Below, in pieces: positions 26,334 to 35,287 of a stretch of DNA of 64,000 bases. The notes under the pieces are model-generated. The model saw only the letters and a list, made by a program, of their open reading frames with translations. It searched no databases and had not been told where the DNA came from. The first letter of the stretch is position 1, and each line of letters begins with the position of its first letter. This stretch comes from Methylomonas fluvii (GTDB lineage: Bacteria > Pseudomonadota > Gammaproteobacteria > Methylococcales > Methylomonadaceae): positions 1,054,001 through 1,118,000 of the forward strand of contig NZ_JACXST010000003.1 of assembly GCF_014850975.1 (NCBI RefSeq), in the 5' to 3' direction. The position numbers were made by a program, and so were the translations under genes.

Positions 26334-27785
26334 ATGACAATTAAGCCTCTTTTTTTCAGCCTTGGCCTGATCCTGTTTTGTCCGTCGCCGCGAGCCTTGG
26401 ACATCGAAAAAATCCAACTGCCGGACATGGGCGATTCAGCAGGCGCCATCATTTCCCCCGCTCAGGAAAAGGAATTCGGCGAAGCATTTTTTCGTAATTT
26501 GCATCAACAAACCGAGATTAATCAGGATGTGGAAATCCAGCAGTACATCCAGAGCATAGGTCGGCAATTAGCGTCCCACAGCGACACGCCGTCCAATCCC
26601 TTCCACTTTTTTGTCGTGATGGACCCCAATATCAACGCCTTCGCCGGCCCAGGTGGATACATCGGCGTCAATTCCGGCTTGATTTTGTTGACCGAAGCAG
26701 AGAGCGAACTGGCATCGGTAATGGCTCACGAGATTGCCCACGTCACTCAACGCCACTTATATAGGTCCATTGAAAAAGCCAGCAAGCTGTCGATTCCGAC
26801 CGTCGCCGCCACATTAGCGGCGATTTTAATCGGCACCCAGTCACCCAACATGGGGCAAGCGGCTTTAATGGCAATCCAAGCCGGCAATATTCAGTTTCAA
26901 ATCGATTTTACCCGCGACCACGAAAAAGAGGCGGATCGGGTGGGTATGCAAACCCTGGCCGGCGCCAATTACGACCCGCGTAGCATGCCGACTTTTTTCG
27001 AACGCTTACAGCAATCGACCCGCTATTACGGCAAGGGCGTACCTGAATTTTTAAGAACCCACCCGGTATCCGAAAATCGGGTGGCCGACACCCGCGGCAG
27101 AGCGGAAATCTATCCTTACCGGCAATATCCGGATTCATTAGCGTATTTGTTGACCAAAGCCAAGCTTACCGTGCTGACTGCGCAGGACAAACGCACGCCG
27201 CTACAGCATTTCACCACGCTCGAAATGCAAGGCACTCCCGAGCAACGAGCTGTCGCCCGCTATGGCATGGGCTTGGTATATTTGGAAAATCAACAATACG
27301 CCGCAGCCAGCGAAATTTTTCAAAAGCTCACCGAGCAATACCCGTCGCAACCGCAATATATATCGGCACTGGCCCGCACAGCGATGGATGCGCACGAATA
27401 CGAAAAGGCCGGCAAATTATTTGAGAAAGCGATTAACACCTTCCCCAGCAATGACGCTCTAAAAATTCAATATACCCGTAGCCTGGTCAAGAACGCTCAA
27501 CCACAACGTGCAAAACAAGTGTTACAAAGCTTGTCGGACAGCGAGAAAGACCAGCCGTATTATTACGAACTGCTCGCGCAGATTTTTGCCGACCTCAAAC
27601 AGCCCGGGGAATCGCATCGTTACATGGCCGAATACTATTACGCCAGCGGCGAAACCGAAGCGGCCATCATGCAAATCAGATTGGCAAAACAACAGACTGA
27701 TCTCAGCTTTCAACTACAGGCCATCCTCAACGAACGGCTAAATTTCTTTCTCAGCGAGGAAGAATCGCGCCGAATGGAACGCTAA
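26334..27785 (+). CDS. bepA: BepA-like periplasmic metalloprotease/chaperone (M48 family)
   Basis: This 483-residue protein has a leader (to about 21), an M48 protease domain with the zinc motif H132-EIA-H136 and the third ligand in DHEKEADRVGM (about 197-207), then a C-terminal TPR half (from about 300: GMGLVYLENQQYAAASEIF). The length and order match BepA/YfgC, which assists or degrades outer-membrane barrel proteins and LptD during assembly. LRTHPVSENRVAD is the usual M48 end motif. It is monocistronic and divergent from tusD. Its many-barrel neighbourhood upstream is suggestive but not evidence of a link. Confidence 0.92.
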   Translation: MTIKPLFFSLGLILFCPSPRALDIEKIQLPDMGDSAGAIISPAQEKEFGEAFFRNLHQQTEINQDVEIQQYIQSIGRQLASHSDTPSNPFHFFVVMDPNINAFAGPGGYIGVNSGLILLTEAESELASVMAHEIAHVTQRHLYRSIEKASKLSIPTVAATLAAILIGTQSPNMGQAALMAIQAGNIQFQIDFTRDHEKEADRVGMQTLAGANYDPRSMPTFFERLQQSTRYYGKGVPEFLRTHPVSENRVADTRGRAEIYPYRQYPDSLAYLLTKAKLTVLTAQDKRTPLQHFTTLEMQGTPEQRAVARYGMGLVYLENQQYAAASEIFQKLTEQYPSQPQYISALARTAMDAHEYEKAGKLFEKAINTFPSNDALKIQYTRSLVKNAQPQRAKQVLQSLSDSEKDQPYYYELLAQIFADLKQPGESHRYMAEYYYASGETEAAIMQIRLAKQQTDLSFQLQAILNERLNFFLSEEESRRMER

Positions 27786-27879
27786 TTCCAAGCATTAGAA
27801 AAACCTGATACGAGCTAAGTTTTTGTTTAAGAAAATTAATTTCGTGGCAAAACTATTTCCCGAAATAAAACTGCTTTTT

Positions 27880-27907
27880 TTGTTGGACACCCGGTTTTTT
27901 TTAAAAT
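27880..27907 (+). promoter_or_regulatory. Putative promoter of a candidate small RNA
   Basis: TTGTTG (27880-27885) and TAAAAT (27902-27907) are separated by 16 bases, giving a reasonable sigma-70 promoter just before the structured segment. Confidence 0.35.
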
Positions 27908-27913
27908 ACACTT

Positions 27914-28112
27914 CGCCCACCTTGAATACGGAGTGCATTCAACCTTAACGGGTTGCATCTTTGAGGGGGGGAGGGAAACAGCCTGTAAAACGGCTGATAA
28001 TAATAACTATAAAATAGTAATTGCTTGACTAAACTGCCCTAAGGCAGGCGTCCAACACAATAACAATAATAATTACAACAAACAGGACGGGCCCGCGTAT
28101 AGCGGGCTTTTT
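27914..28112 (+). ncRNA. Candidate small RNA upstream of rpoZ
   Basis: There is no coding frame in the gap of about 475 bases, but it has the layout of an sRNA gene. The putative promoter is followed by a purine-rich GAGGGGGGGAGGGAAA, a small stem CAGCC/GGCTG (27979-27996), a perfect stem CTGCC-CTAA-GGCAG (28034-28047), an AT-rich unstructured linker (AACAATAATAATTACAAC) and a strong terminator. I cannot assign it to a known RNA family. The G-rich box could pair with C-rich targets. An alternative reading is a long 3' end of bepA or a leader of rpoZ that terminates early. Confidence 0.45.
28091..28112 (+). terminator. Rho-independent terminator before rpoZ
   Basis: GCCCGC (28091-28096) and GCGGGC (28102-28107) form a GC-rich stem with a 5-base loop, followed by TTTTTATT. 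Confidence 0.9.
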
Positions 28113-28261
28113 ATTGCCTGTCGTTTTACTTTCTCCACCTAGCCGCTTGCAGCCTCGATTGGCCTAAGTGCGCCATTTATCTTATAATTCAACCTTGTCC
28201 GCTCGATACTGTTACAGTCTACCGGGCAAAGATCCCCCGCAAACTCAGATAAGGTTTAATA

Positions 28262-28501
28262 ATGGCACGCGTTACCGTTGAAGATTGTTTGGAAAATGTT
28301 GAAAACCGTTTCAAATTGGTGTTACTCGCCAGCAAAAGAGCACGGCAGTTGGAAAAAGGCGCCGATGAATTCATTCCACGCGGCAAAGACAAAGACACTG
28401 TGCTGGCACTTCGTGAAATTGCCGCCGGCTTTGTCAACGAAGAAAATATCGACCGTTTGCATCGCGCGGGATACGTTTCGGAAACCCATCTGGAAATCTA
28501 A
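28262..28501 (+). CDS. rpoZ: RNA polymerase omega subunit
   Basis: This 79-residue protein starts [20 protein letters not shown], the highly conserved omega N-terminus, with [11 protein letters not shown] and [14 protein letters not shown] after it. Omega helps fold and hold the beta-prime subunit and forms a ppGpp site. It is followed six bases later by spoT, the usual partner gene. The gmk gene often found upstream is not here: the preceding gene is bepA. Confidence 0.96.
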   Translation: MARVTVEDCLENVENRFKLVLLASKRARQLEKGADEFIPRGKDKDTVLALREIAAGFVNEENIDRLHRAGYVSETHLEI

Positions 28502-28506
28502 CGCCC

Positions 28507-30690
28507 ATGCCCGAGATAGCTGTCAAATCCGCACCAGCGCTACCTGCTATCGAGCATCCTGAAGAAAAACTTCTTCACCAGCTCTGCGAGATCCTGCGCA
28601 GCTATCTCGACCAAGAACAAATCAACGATGTGATCCGCGCCTATCATTTCGGCGCGGCCGCTCATTCCGGGCAATTCCGCAGAAGTGGCGAAGCCTATAT
28701 CTGCCATCCGGTATCCGTGGCGATCACACTGGCCAGCATGCACATGGATCACCATGGCATCATGGCGGCCATTCTGCACGATGTCATAGAAGACACCCCT
28801 ATCAGCAAGGAACAACTGGGCGAGCAATTTGGCGTCGAAGTGGCCGAACTGGTTGATGGCGTAACCAAACTCTCCAAAATCGATAGCCGTTCCCGCGCCG
28901 AAGCGCAAGCGGAAAACGTCAGAAAAATGTTCCTTGCCATGGCGCAAGACCTGCGGGTAATCGTCGTCAAACTCGCCGACCGTTTGCACAATATGCAAAC
29001 CATGGGCAATATGCCGGTCGATAAAAAACGCCGCATCGCCAAGGAAACGCTGGAAATATACGCCCCTATCGCCAATCGGCTGGGCATGAACGACGTTCGG
29101 CATCAGCTGGAGTCTCTGGGCTTTAAAGCGCTGTACCCCAACCGCTACACGGCCATCAATAATGCCGTGAAAAAATCGCGCGGCAACCGCAAGGAAATCA
29201 TCGACACCATCCAAAATGCCATCCAAAATCGTCTAAACGAATCCAACTTAGACGGTGCAGTGGCGGGCCGCGAAAAAAACATCGCCAGCATTTATCAAAA
29301 AATGCTCAGCAAACGGATTTCCTTTACCGATGTCTTTGATGTCTACGCTTTCCGCATTTATTGCCATCAGGTCGACGACTGTTATCGGGCTTTAGGCTGC
29401 GTGCACAATTTATATAAACCCGTCCCGGGCCGCTTCAAGGACTACATAGCCTTACCGAAAGCCAACGGCTATCAGTCGCTGCACACGATATTGATAGGCC
29501 CTTACGGCGTACCTATCGAAATTCAAATTCGTACCCACGAAATGCATCGCCTTTCGGAATCGGGGATTGCCGCGCATTGGCTATACAAATCCGACAACGA
29601 TAAAAGTGAGACCATCCAGGCCCGTGCCAATGAGTGGCTACGCGATTTACTGGAGATCCAAAAATCTGCCGGTGATTCGCTGGAATTCATTGATAACTTA
29701 AAAGTCGATCTGTTCCCGCAAGAAGTTTTCGTATTTACCCCCAAGGGTAAGATCATCAAACTACCGCGCGGCGCGACCATCGTCGATTTCGCCTACTTGG
29801 TGCATACCGACGTCGGTAACGCCTGCATTTCGGCACGCATCGACAAAAAATTGGTACCGCTACAAACCAAGCTGGAAAACGGCATGACGGTGGAAGTGAT
29901 TACCGCCACCTGGGCCAGACCGAATCCCCTATGGCTAAACTACGTCACCACCGCTAAGGCCCGCAGCTGCATCCGCGCTTACCTGAAAAACTTCAACCAG
30001 CAAGAAGCGATCAATCTGGGTCGTCGCCTGCTGGAAAAAGAGCTGCAAAGCCTGAACATTCAGCTGGAAAATGTCGATAACACCCGTATCATTCAGGTGT
30101 TGCAGGTATTAAAAAAACACTCCATGAACGAGTTGCTGGAAGACATCGGCTTGGGCAATCGCATGCCCTTCCTGGTGGCCAAACGCATCAGCCAAACCGA
30201 CGTGAACGCGGCGGTCAAACTCGACGACAACGAATCCACGCATAAAACCCCTTTAATTATCAAAGGCACCGAAGGCATCGTCGTCAGCCTGGCCAAATGC
30301 TGCCGGCCGATTCCGGGTGACTCGATTATCGGCTTCTTCAACCCCGGCAAGGGCATAGTCGTCCATCATCACGAATGCCGTAACAGCAACGAAGTCAGAA
30401 AAAAACAGACTACCTGGCTGGATGTGGAATGGAGCCCCGAAGCCAGCGGCGAATTCCCCGCTGAAATCCGCATCGAGCTGTTAAACCAACGCGGTTCGCT
30501 AGCCACCATTGCCTCGACCATCTCCAGCATGGATTCCAATATCGAAAACATTACCGTGGTCAGTCAGGATGATCGGGTCTCGGTGGACTTGCTGACCTTA
30601 GCCGTAAAGGATCGCGTGCATCTGGCCAATATCATCCGCAAGCTGAAAAAACTCTCCATCGTTTTAAAAATTACCCGCATCAAGGCATAG
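28507..30690 (+). CDS. spoT: Bifunctional (p)ppGpp synthase/hydrolase SpoT
   Basis: This 727-residue stringent-response enzyme has the hydrolase domain with H91-D92 and E95-D96 in ILHDVIEDT. The synthetase domain contains [21 protein letters not shown] domain ([20 protein letters not shown], about 405) and a C-terminal ACT domain follow. The intact HD motif means hydrolase activity is retained, separating it from RelA. It lies between rpoZ and ridA, the standard gammaproteobacterial order. Confidence 0.96.
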   Translation: MPEIAVKSAPALPAIEHPEEKLLHQLCEILRSYLDQEQINDVIRAYHFGAAAHSGQFRRSGEAYICHPVSVAITLASMHMDHHGIMAAILHDVIEDTPISKEQLGEQFGVEVAELVDGVTKLSKIDSRSRAEAQAENVRKMFLAMAQDLRVIVVKLADRLHNMQTMGNMPVDKKRRIAKETLEIYAPIANRLGMNDVRHQLESLGFKALYPNRYTAINNAVKKSRGNRKEIIDTIQNAIQNRLNESNLDGAVAGREKNIASIYQKMLSKRISFTDVFDVYAFRIYCHQVDDCYRALGCVHNLYKPVPGRFKDYIALPKANGYQSLHTILIGPYGVPIEIQIRTHEMHRLSESGIAAHWLYKSDNDKSETIQARANEWLRDLLEIQKSAGDSLEFIDNLKVDLFPQEVFVFTPKGKIIKLPRGATIVDFAYLVHTDVGNACISARIDKKLVPLQTKLENGMTVEVITATWARPNPLWLNYVTTAKARSCIRAYLKNFNQQEAINLGRRLLEKELQSLNIQLENVDNTRIIQVLQVLKKHSMNELLEDIGLGNRMPFLVAKRISQTDVNAAVKLDDNESTHKTPLIIKGTEGIVVSLAKCCRPIPGDSIIGFFNPGKGIVVHHHECRNSNEVRKKQTTWLDVEWSPEASGEFPAEIRIELLNQRGSLATIASTISSMDSNIENITVVSQDDRVSVDLLTLAVKDRVHLANIIRKLKKLSIVLKITRIKA

Positions 30691-30691
30691 C

Positions 30692-31087
30692 ATGAACAAG
30701 GAAATCATCTCGACACCTCTGGCCCCACAAGCGATTGGCACCTATTCGCAAGCCGTCAAAGTTGGCGAGACGGTTTATTTATCCGGACAAATTCCACTTG
30801 ACCCCGAAACCATGCAAGTCGTGGACGGCGACATCGCCGTGCATATCCGCCGGGTATTCGATAACCTGAAAGCCGTCGCCGACGCTGCCGGTGGTGACTT
30901 CAACGACATCGTCAAACTCAATGTGTTTCTCACCGATTTAAGCAATTTCCCTATCGTCAACGAAATCATGGCCGAATACTTCAGCCAACCCTACCCCGCT
31001 CGTGCGGCAGTAGGCGTGGCGGCATTACCCAAAGGCGTTGGCGTGGAAATGGACGGCGTGATGGTGTTACGCAACGAATACTACTGA
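30692..31087 (+). CDS. ridA: RidA family enamine/imine deaminase
   Basis: This 131-residue protein begins with [19 protein letters not shown] and ends [35 protein letters not shown], all hallmarks of the RidA/YjgF family. The conserved Arg that binds the substrate carboxylate is in PARAAV. It removes reactive 2-aminoacrylate formed by PLP enzymes. It is one base from the spoT stop and probably cotranscribed. Confidence 0.96.
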   Translation: MNKEIISTPLAPQAIGTYSQAVKVGETVYLSGQIPLDPETMQVVDGDIAVHIRRVFDNLKAVADAAGGDFNDIVKLNVFLTDLSNFPIVNEIMAEYFSQPYPARAAVGVAALPKGVGVEMDGVMVLRNEYY

Positions 31088-31098
31088 TCAAAACAACG

Positions 31099-31118
31099 AG
31101 GCGTTTTTTCGCCTTATT
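31099..31118 (+). terminator. Weak hairpin after ridA
   Basis: AGGCG (31099-31103) and CGCCT (31110-31114) pair over a loop of T, followed by TATTTATT. The stem is short, so read-through into recG is likely. Confidence 0.35.
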
Positions 31119-31127
31119 TATTGATTC

Positions 31128-33215
31128 ATGAGTCATCTGGAACCGCATAAACAGCCTGTCACCACCTTGACAGGCATCGGTTCCCAATCCGCCGCCCGCC
31201 TGGAAAAACTGGGCATCCATACCCTACAAGATCTGTTGTTCCACCTGCCCTTGCGTTACCAGGATCGCAGCCGTATCGCGCCCATTTCCCAGCTGATGCC
31301 AGGCATGACCACCCTGGTTTGCGGCACCGTAGAATTTACTGACAGCATCCAGCGCGGACGCCCCAGCGTGATTTGCCGCATCGCCGACGACAGTGGCAGT
31401 TTATCGATCCGTTTTTTCCATTTCAGCGTACAACAAAGCCAGCAGCTAAAACCCGGCACCCTGCTCGGCTGTTTCGGCGAAATCCGTTACGGTTACAACG
31501 GCCTGGAAATGATACATCCGGAATACAAAATCGTTTCTGCCGCCGAGCAACTACTAGAAACCACGCTGACGCCGGTCTACCCGCTGACTGAAGGCATTTC
31601 CCAATCCGCGCTCCGTAAAGCTATCAAACAGGCGCTAACACTATGTTTAACAAGCGACAGTGCTATTACTGACTGGCTACCGGCTAAGTTGTTGATCGAG
31701 CACGGCTACCCTTGCCTGAGCGATGCGCTACAAACCCTGCATAATCCGCCGCCGCATTTGTCGGCAGAGATCATCAACGGCGGCTCCCTGCCCGCATTAA
31801 AACGCCTGGTTTTTGAAGAGTTTTTAGCCCACCATCTGGCGCTACTGCAAGGCAAATTGGCTTATAAAAGCTGGCAGTCGCCGGTTTTTGACATAAACCA
31901 GGCCGCCAAACAAGTATTTCTGAAAGGCTTGCCGTTTCAATTGACCGCTGCGCAACAACGGGTTAGCGCAGAGATCGAAAGCGATTGCCGCCAAGCGCAA
32001 CCCATGCTGCGTCTCGTGCAAGGCGACGTCGGTTCCGGCAAAACCGTGGTGGCAGCTCTGGCAAGCTTGCTGGCACTGAACTCGGGTTATCAAGTCGCGA
32101 TCATGGCACCCACGGAACTATTAGCCGAACAACACTTTCGCAACTTCAGCCTGTGGTTCGCCGAAACCGGCCACCAAGTGCTGTTTCTGACCGGCCAATT
32201 GAAAGGCAAATCCCGGCAAACCACGTTGGATGCGCTCGCCGACGGCTCCGCCAATATCGTGATCGGCACGCACGCGCTGTTTCAAGACAGCGTGCATTTT
32301 CATAAGCTGGGTTTGATCGTCATCGACGAACAACACCGCTTCGGCGTCCATCAACGCCTGGCTCTGCGCGAAAAAGGCCAGCATGGCGGCTTACGGCCAC
32401 ATCAATTAATCATGACTGCCACGCCCATTCCGCGCACCTTGGCGATGTTGCAATATTCCGACCTGGATATTTCCATCATCGACGAGCTGCCGCCCGGCCG
32501 TAAACCCATCGCCACCAGCGTGATTTCCTCGGAACGCCGGGAAGAAGTCATCGGCCGCATTGAGCATTGGGTGGCGCAGCAACGCCAAGCCTACTGGGTC
32601 TGCACCTTGATCGAGGAATCCGAGGTTCTACAATGCGAGGCTGCCGAGAAAACCGCCGCCTATCTATGCCAAGCCCTGCCGAATGTGCGTGTCGGTCTGG
32701 TACATGGCCGGATGAAAGCGGCCGAAAAAGACGCGGTGATGCAGGCTTTTAAAAATCGCGATTGCGATTTATTAGTCGCCACCACCGTCATCGAAGTAGG
32801 CGTGGACGTACCCAACGCCGGTCTGATGATCATCGAAAACCCGGAACGTTTGGGCTTGTCGCAGCTCCACCAATTGCGGGGTCGGGTTGGCCGCGGCAAT
32901 CAGGACAGCTATTGCCTGCTGTTGTATCAAGCACCGCTCTCGCAAGCCGGCAAGCAACGCCTAGCCATCCTGAAAGAAAGCAACGACGGCTTCGTGATCG
33001 CCGAAAAAGATTTGGAACTGCGCGGCCCCGGCGAAGTGATGGGCACCCGCCAAACCGGGCAGATTCAGTTTAAAATTGCCGACCTTGAACGCGACAGCGA
33101 CCTGCTAGAGCTGATCCCCGCCGCCGCGCAACTGATTCATCGCCAACACCCCAACGCCATTCAACCGCTGATTCAACGCTGGATCGGCCATAGCCGCCAT
33201 TACGCCGAGGTTTAA
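31128..33215 (+). CDS. recG: ATP-dependent DNA helicase RecG
   Basis: This 695-residue superfamily-2 helicase reverses stalled forks and branch-migrates Holliday junctions. The wedge domain is N-terminal (about 50-150, LRYQDRSRIAPI). Walker A is QGDVGSGKTVVA (about 304), the DEQH box is VIDEQHRFGVHQR (about 403), and motif VI is LHQLRGRVGRGNQDSYCLL (about 585). The length matches the family. Position after spoT-ridA fits the conserved cluster. Confidence 0.97.
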   Translation: MSHLEPHKQPVTTLTGIGSQSAARLEKLGIHTLQDLLFHLPLRYQDRSRIAPISQLMPGMTTLVCGTVEFTDSIQRGRPSVICRIADDSGSLSIRFFHFSVQQSQQLKPGTLLGCFGEIRYGYNGLEMIHPEYKIVSAAEQLLETTLTPVYPLTEGISQSALRKAIKQALTLCLTSDSAITDWLPAKLLIEHGYPCLSDALQTLHNPPPHLSAEIINGGSLPALKRLVFEEFLAHHLALLQGKLAYKSWQSPVFDINQAAKQVFLKGLPFQLTAAQQRVSAEIESDCRQAQPMLRLVQGDVGSGKTVVAALASLLALNSGYQVAIMAPTELLAEQHFRNFSLWFAETGHQVLFLTGQLKGKSRQTTLDALADGSANIVIGTHALFQDSVHFHKLGLIVIDEQHRFGVHQRLALREKGQHGGLRPHQLIMTATPIPRTLAMLQYSDLDISIIDELPPGRKPIATSVISSERREEVIGRIEHWVAQQRQAYWVCTLIEESEVLQCEAAEKTAAYLCQALPNVRVGLVHGRMKAAEKDAVMQAFKNRDCDLLVATTVIEVGVDVPNAGLMIIENPERLGLSQLHQLRGRVGRGNQDSYCLLLYQAPLSQAGKQRLAILKESNDGFVIAEKDLELRGPGEVMGTRQTGQIQFKIADLERDSDLLELIPAAAQLIHRQHPNAIQPLIQRWIGHSRHYAEV

Positions 33216-33218
33216 CGC

Positions 33219-33791
33219 TTGCCCGACAAAAGTTTTCTATTCAGCCGCCCACCCATCTGGAAAAGCCACGAACAAAGCAGCCAACGGCAACTGCCGAACG
33301 ATCTGCAATCCTGGCTCAACGAAACCGGCTCGCTGACCAAACGTCTGCGCGGCATCCACGGCAACCGCTTCGGCGTAAAAGTGTTATTCCACCGCTGGAA
33401 GCCGGCTTTTATAGATGAATGCCGACTATTGGACTTGCCGCCCTGCCGCTATCAATTGATCCGCGAAGTGTTGTTGCATGCCGATGGCGAGCCCTTGGTG
33501 CTGGCCCGCACCATCCTGCCCGAACCCACTATCGAAATCGCCCACCGCAATTTATCCCATCTCGGCACTCGGCCCTTGGGTGAAGTGATTTTCGCCTATC
33601 CGGATTTGGAACGCCGCCAGAGACAGTTCAGCCGGGCTGATACGGGTATTTGGTCGTCAGGTCTGCAAGCAGCGGTTGGTGTTGACGATGCTATTTGGGG
33701 ACGGCGAACGGTTTACGCGATCCATCGGCAACCGCTATTGGTGGCGGAGTTTTTTTTACCTGCGGTATTGGCAGCTCACGCCAATTCCTGA
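33219..33791 (+). CDS. ubiC: Chorismate lyase
   Basis: This 190-residue enzyme is predicted to convert chorismate to 4-hydroxybenzoate for ubiquinone synthesis. Recognisable segments are WLNETGSLTKRLR (about 33-45), REVLLHADGEPLVLARTILP and LGTRPLGEVIF. The start is a TTG at 33219, four bases after the recG stop; no ATG or GTG gives a complete N-terminus. The late part AAVGVDDAIWGRRTVY and a conserved LLVAEFFLP end match the family. Possibly translationally coupled to recG. Confidence 0.88.
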   Translation: MPDKSFLFSRPPIWKSHEQSSQRQLPNDLQSWLNETGSLTKRLRGIHGNRFGVKVLFHRWKPAFIDECRLLDLPPCRYQLIREVLLHADGEPLVLARTILPEPTIEIAHRNLSHLGTRPLGEVIFAYPDLERRQRQFSRADTGIWSSGLQAAVGVDDAIWGRRTVYAIHRQPLLVAEFFLPAVLAAHANS

Positions 33792-34690
33792 GCCGTTTAT
33801 TTGCGTATTCCGATTACAAAATCACCACGGATTGGGCTGGAGGCCGGCCAAAGCCGGCCGCCGCGCAGTGACTCGGATAGCCGCCAGATAGTGTTTATGA
33901 TTGCTCGACTGAGCTGAACTTGCGTAGCCTGCAGCGCCAGCAGAATCGAGGGTATCGGCTGTGAATCCCCGATTCCTTCCCAAACTAATAGCTTATTGCT
34001 TTGTAGCGAAATTCGCAGGCGGCTGCGGAAGACGGCTTGGCAAAATGCCTAAGCCGCTTGGCAGCAAGACTATCGAGATCAGCTTTTCGCTATGCCCGAA
34101 TACCTTTTATCCTTGAACGCCAAGCATTTCGGCATATCTGCAAGCCAAAAGGCCATTCGCGACCAGCCAGTCGCTGCCATCGCAAACCTGCATAAGCCAG
34201 CGCGCCAGCCAAAATGGTGCTCGTCAATGGCAAATCACTTTAATCGCCAGCCAGAATAAGCTGGCCCGCAAGGTAAATAGCTATTCGCGCGCGCCAAATC
34301 GCTGTAAACGCAAAGCTACACAAGCTTGCGCGCAAGCCGATTAGCCTTTCGAGGCCGGCAAATTGCCTTGCAAGATTTCAATCAAGAACGATTGACCCAA
34401 GATGGGGTACAAAATATTAGAGCGTCGGTTCACAGCAGAAACCCCACACAACTAGCCTCCGCTTACCCACCAAACCCCGACAGCGAGACGTCAATCCAGC
34501 ACAAACAGCTATCGATATTGAAAACTCGAGCCGGCCTTGATGTTGGGGCTCCTTGCCTCACCCAAACCTATAGTCCGATTAAAAGAATCATGACCGGTAA
34601 CCCTCGGCAAAAAGCCGACGTAGATAAGGGGATGTGGTTTTATGAACCACACCGATCTTGAACGATGCGTTGCACGTTATTTACCACATT
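33792..34690. other. 900-base region without a supported gene; repeat-like and palindromic words
   Basis: No frame here has convincing protein content. The first part contains a perfect hairpin GGCCGGC-CAAA-GCCGGCC (33842-33859) just after ubiC, without a T-run. From about 34000 to 34370 words such as CAGCCA, GCCAGC, CTTGGC and GCGCGC recur, and there is a perfect 14-base palindrome GCTTGCGCGCAAGC (34324-34337). This could be degenerate intergenic repeats, a decayed gene or a structured RNA. The last 300 bases have no visible signal. Confidence 0.4.
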
Positions 34691-35287
34691 CTAAGGGCTA
34701 GGAACCTCTGACCGCTTGCTCCATTCGCTACAAAGCTTTCTAAACGAGCGACTACGATCAAACGCTAACTGCAAGTCTATTTGCGCGGAAAACGCCGGTT
34801 GATCGGTAGTTTCGCCATAGGACCGGTTGGCCATACAAGCCTTTATCCAGCCCTTGGCATCGCGCGGCTGCTCAGGATCGACGGCCTTTGCCGGATCATA
34901 GTTGAAGCTTCGAATTCCCTGTAGCGATTCAGCGGCTGCGATAAACCAGGCCTCGTACTCCCTGTTTGCCAACACAACAGAAATTTTACGGTGAGGAACG
35001 ATAATTTGGGCACGCCGCAAAATCTCTTGAGCTAGGTCGGCAGGACAGTCATCGTCTGCATCGAATAAGATCAATATCCAGCCCTTATCGCCGCATTTGT
35101 TGGCGGCAAGGCTGAGGTGGCGGCGAAATTCGTCGTCCTTGTTTAGGAAGCGGTCTCGGCGAACACGAATCGGATAGCTTACATCGACATACACGTCTGG
35201 GGTTAACCACTCGTTGAGCCGCCTTAATAGGACTGGTAAAGCGATGACTTCACCATCGCCCTCCACAATCGCAGTCACATTGATCAC
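34691..35287 (-). CDS. DUF4276 protein with TOPRIM-like motifs
   Basis: This 198-residue protein carries a TOPRIM-like core: E9 in AIVEGDGEVIALPVLL, then an acidic cluster ILILFDADDD with D76, D78 and D80, and LANREYEAWFIAAAE further on. These match the glutamate and DxD metal sites of TOPRIM nucleases. DUF4276 proteins are usually encoded next to an AAA ATPase, as here: its start overlaps the ATPase stop by four bases. Paired ATPase/TOPRIM genes such as OLD, PARIS and AbiL act in phage defence, so a nuclease effector role is inferred. The stop is followed by the unexplained 33792-34690 region. Confidence 0.8.
   Translation of the reverse strand: MINVTAIVEGDGEVIALPVLLRRLNEWLTPDVYVDVSYPIRVRRDRFLNKDDEFRRHLSLAANKCGDKGWILILFDADDDCPADLAQEILRRAQIIVPHRKISVVLANREYEAWFIAAAESLQGIRSFNYDPAKAVDPEQPRDAKGWIKACMANRSYGETTDQPAFSAQIDLQLAFDRSRSFRKLCSEWSKRSEVPSP

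Noticed and set aside
28540..29226. Long minus-strand frames opposite spoT and other GC-rich genes
   Set aside because: They mirror the codon structure of the real plus-strand gene and contain no motif.
34326..34661. Plus-strand frame of 111 residues in the 33792-34690 gap
   Set aside because: It has no recognisable motif, no ribosome site and irregular composition. It is probably an open stretch by chance.
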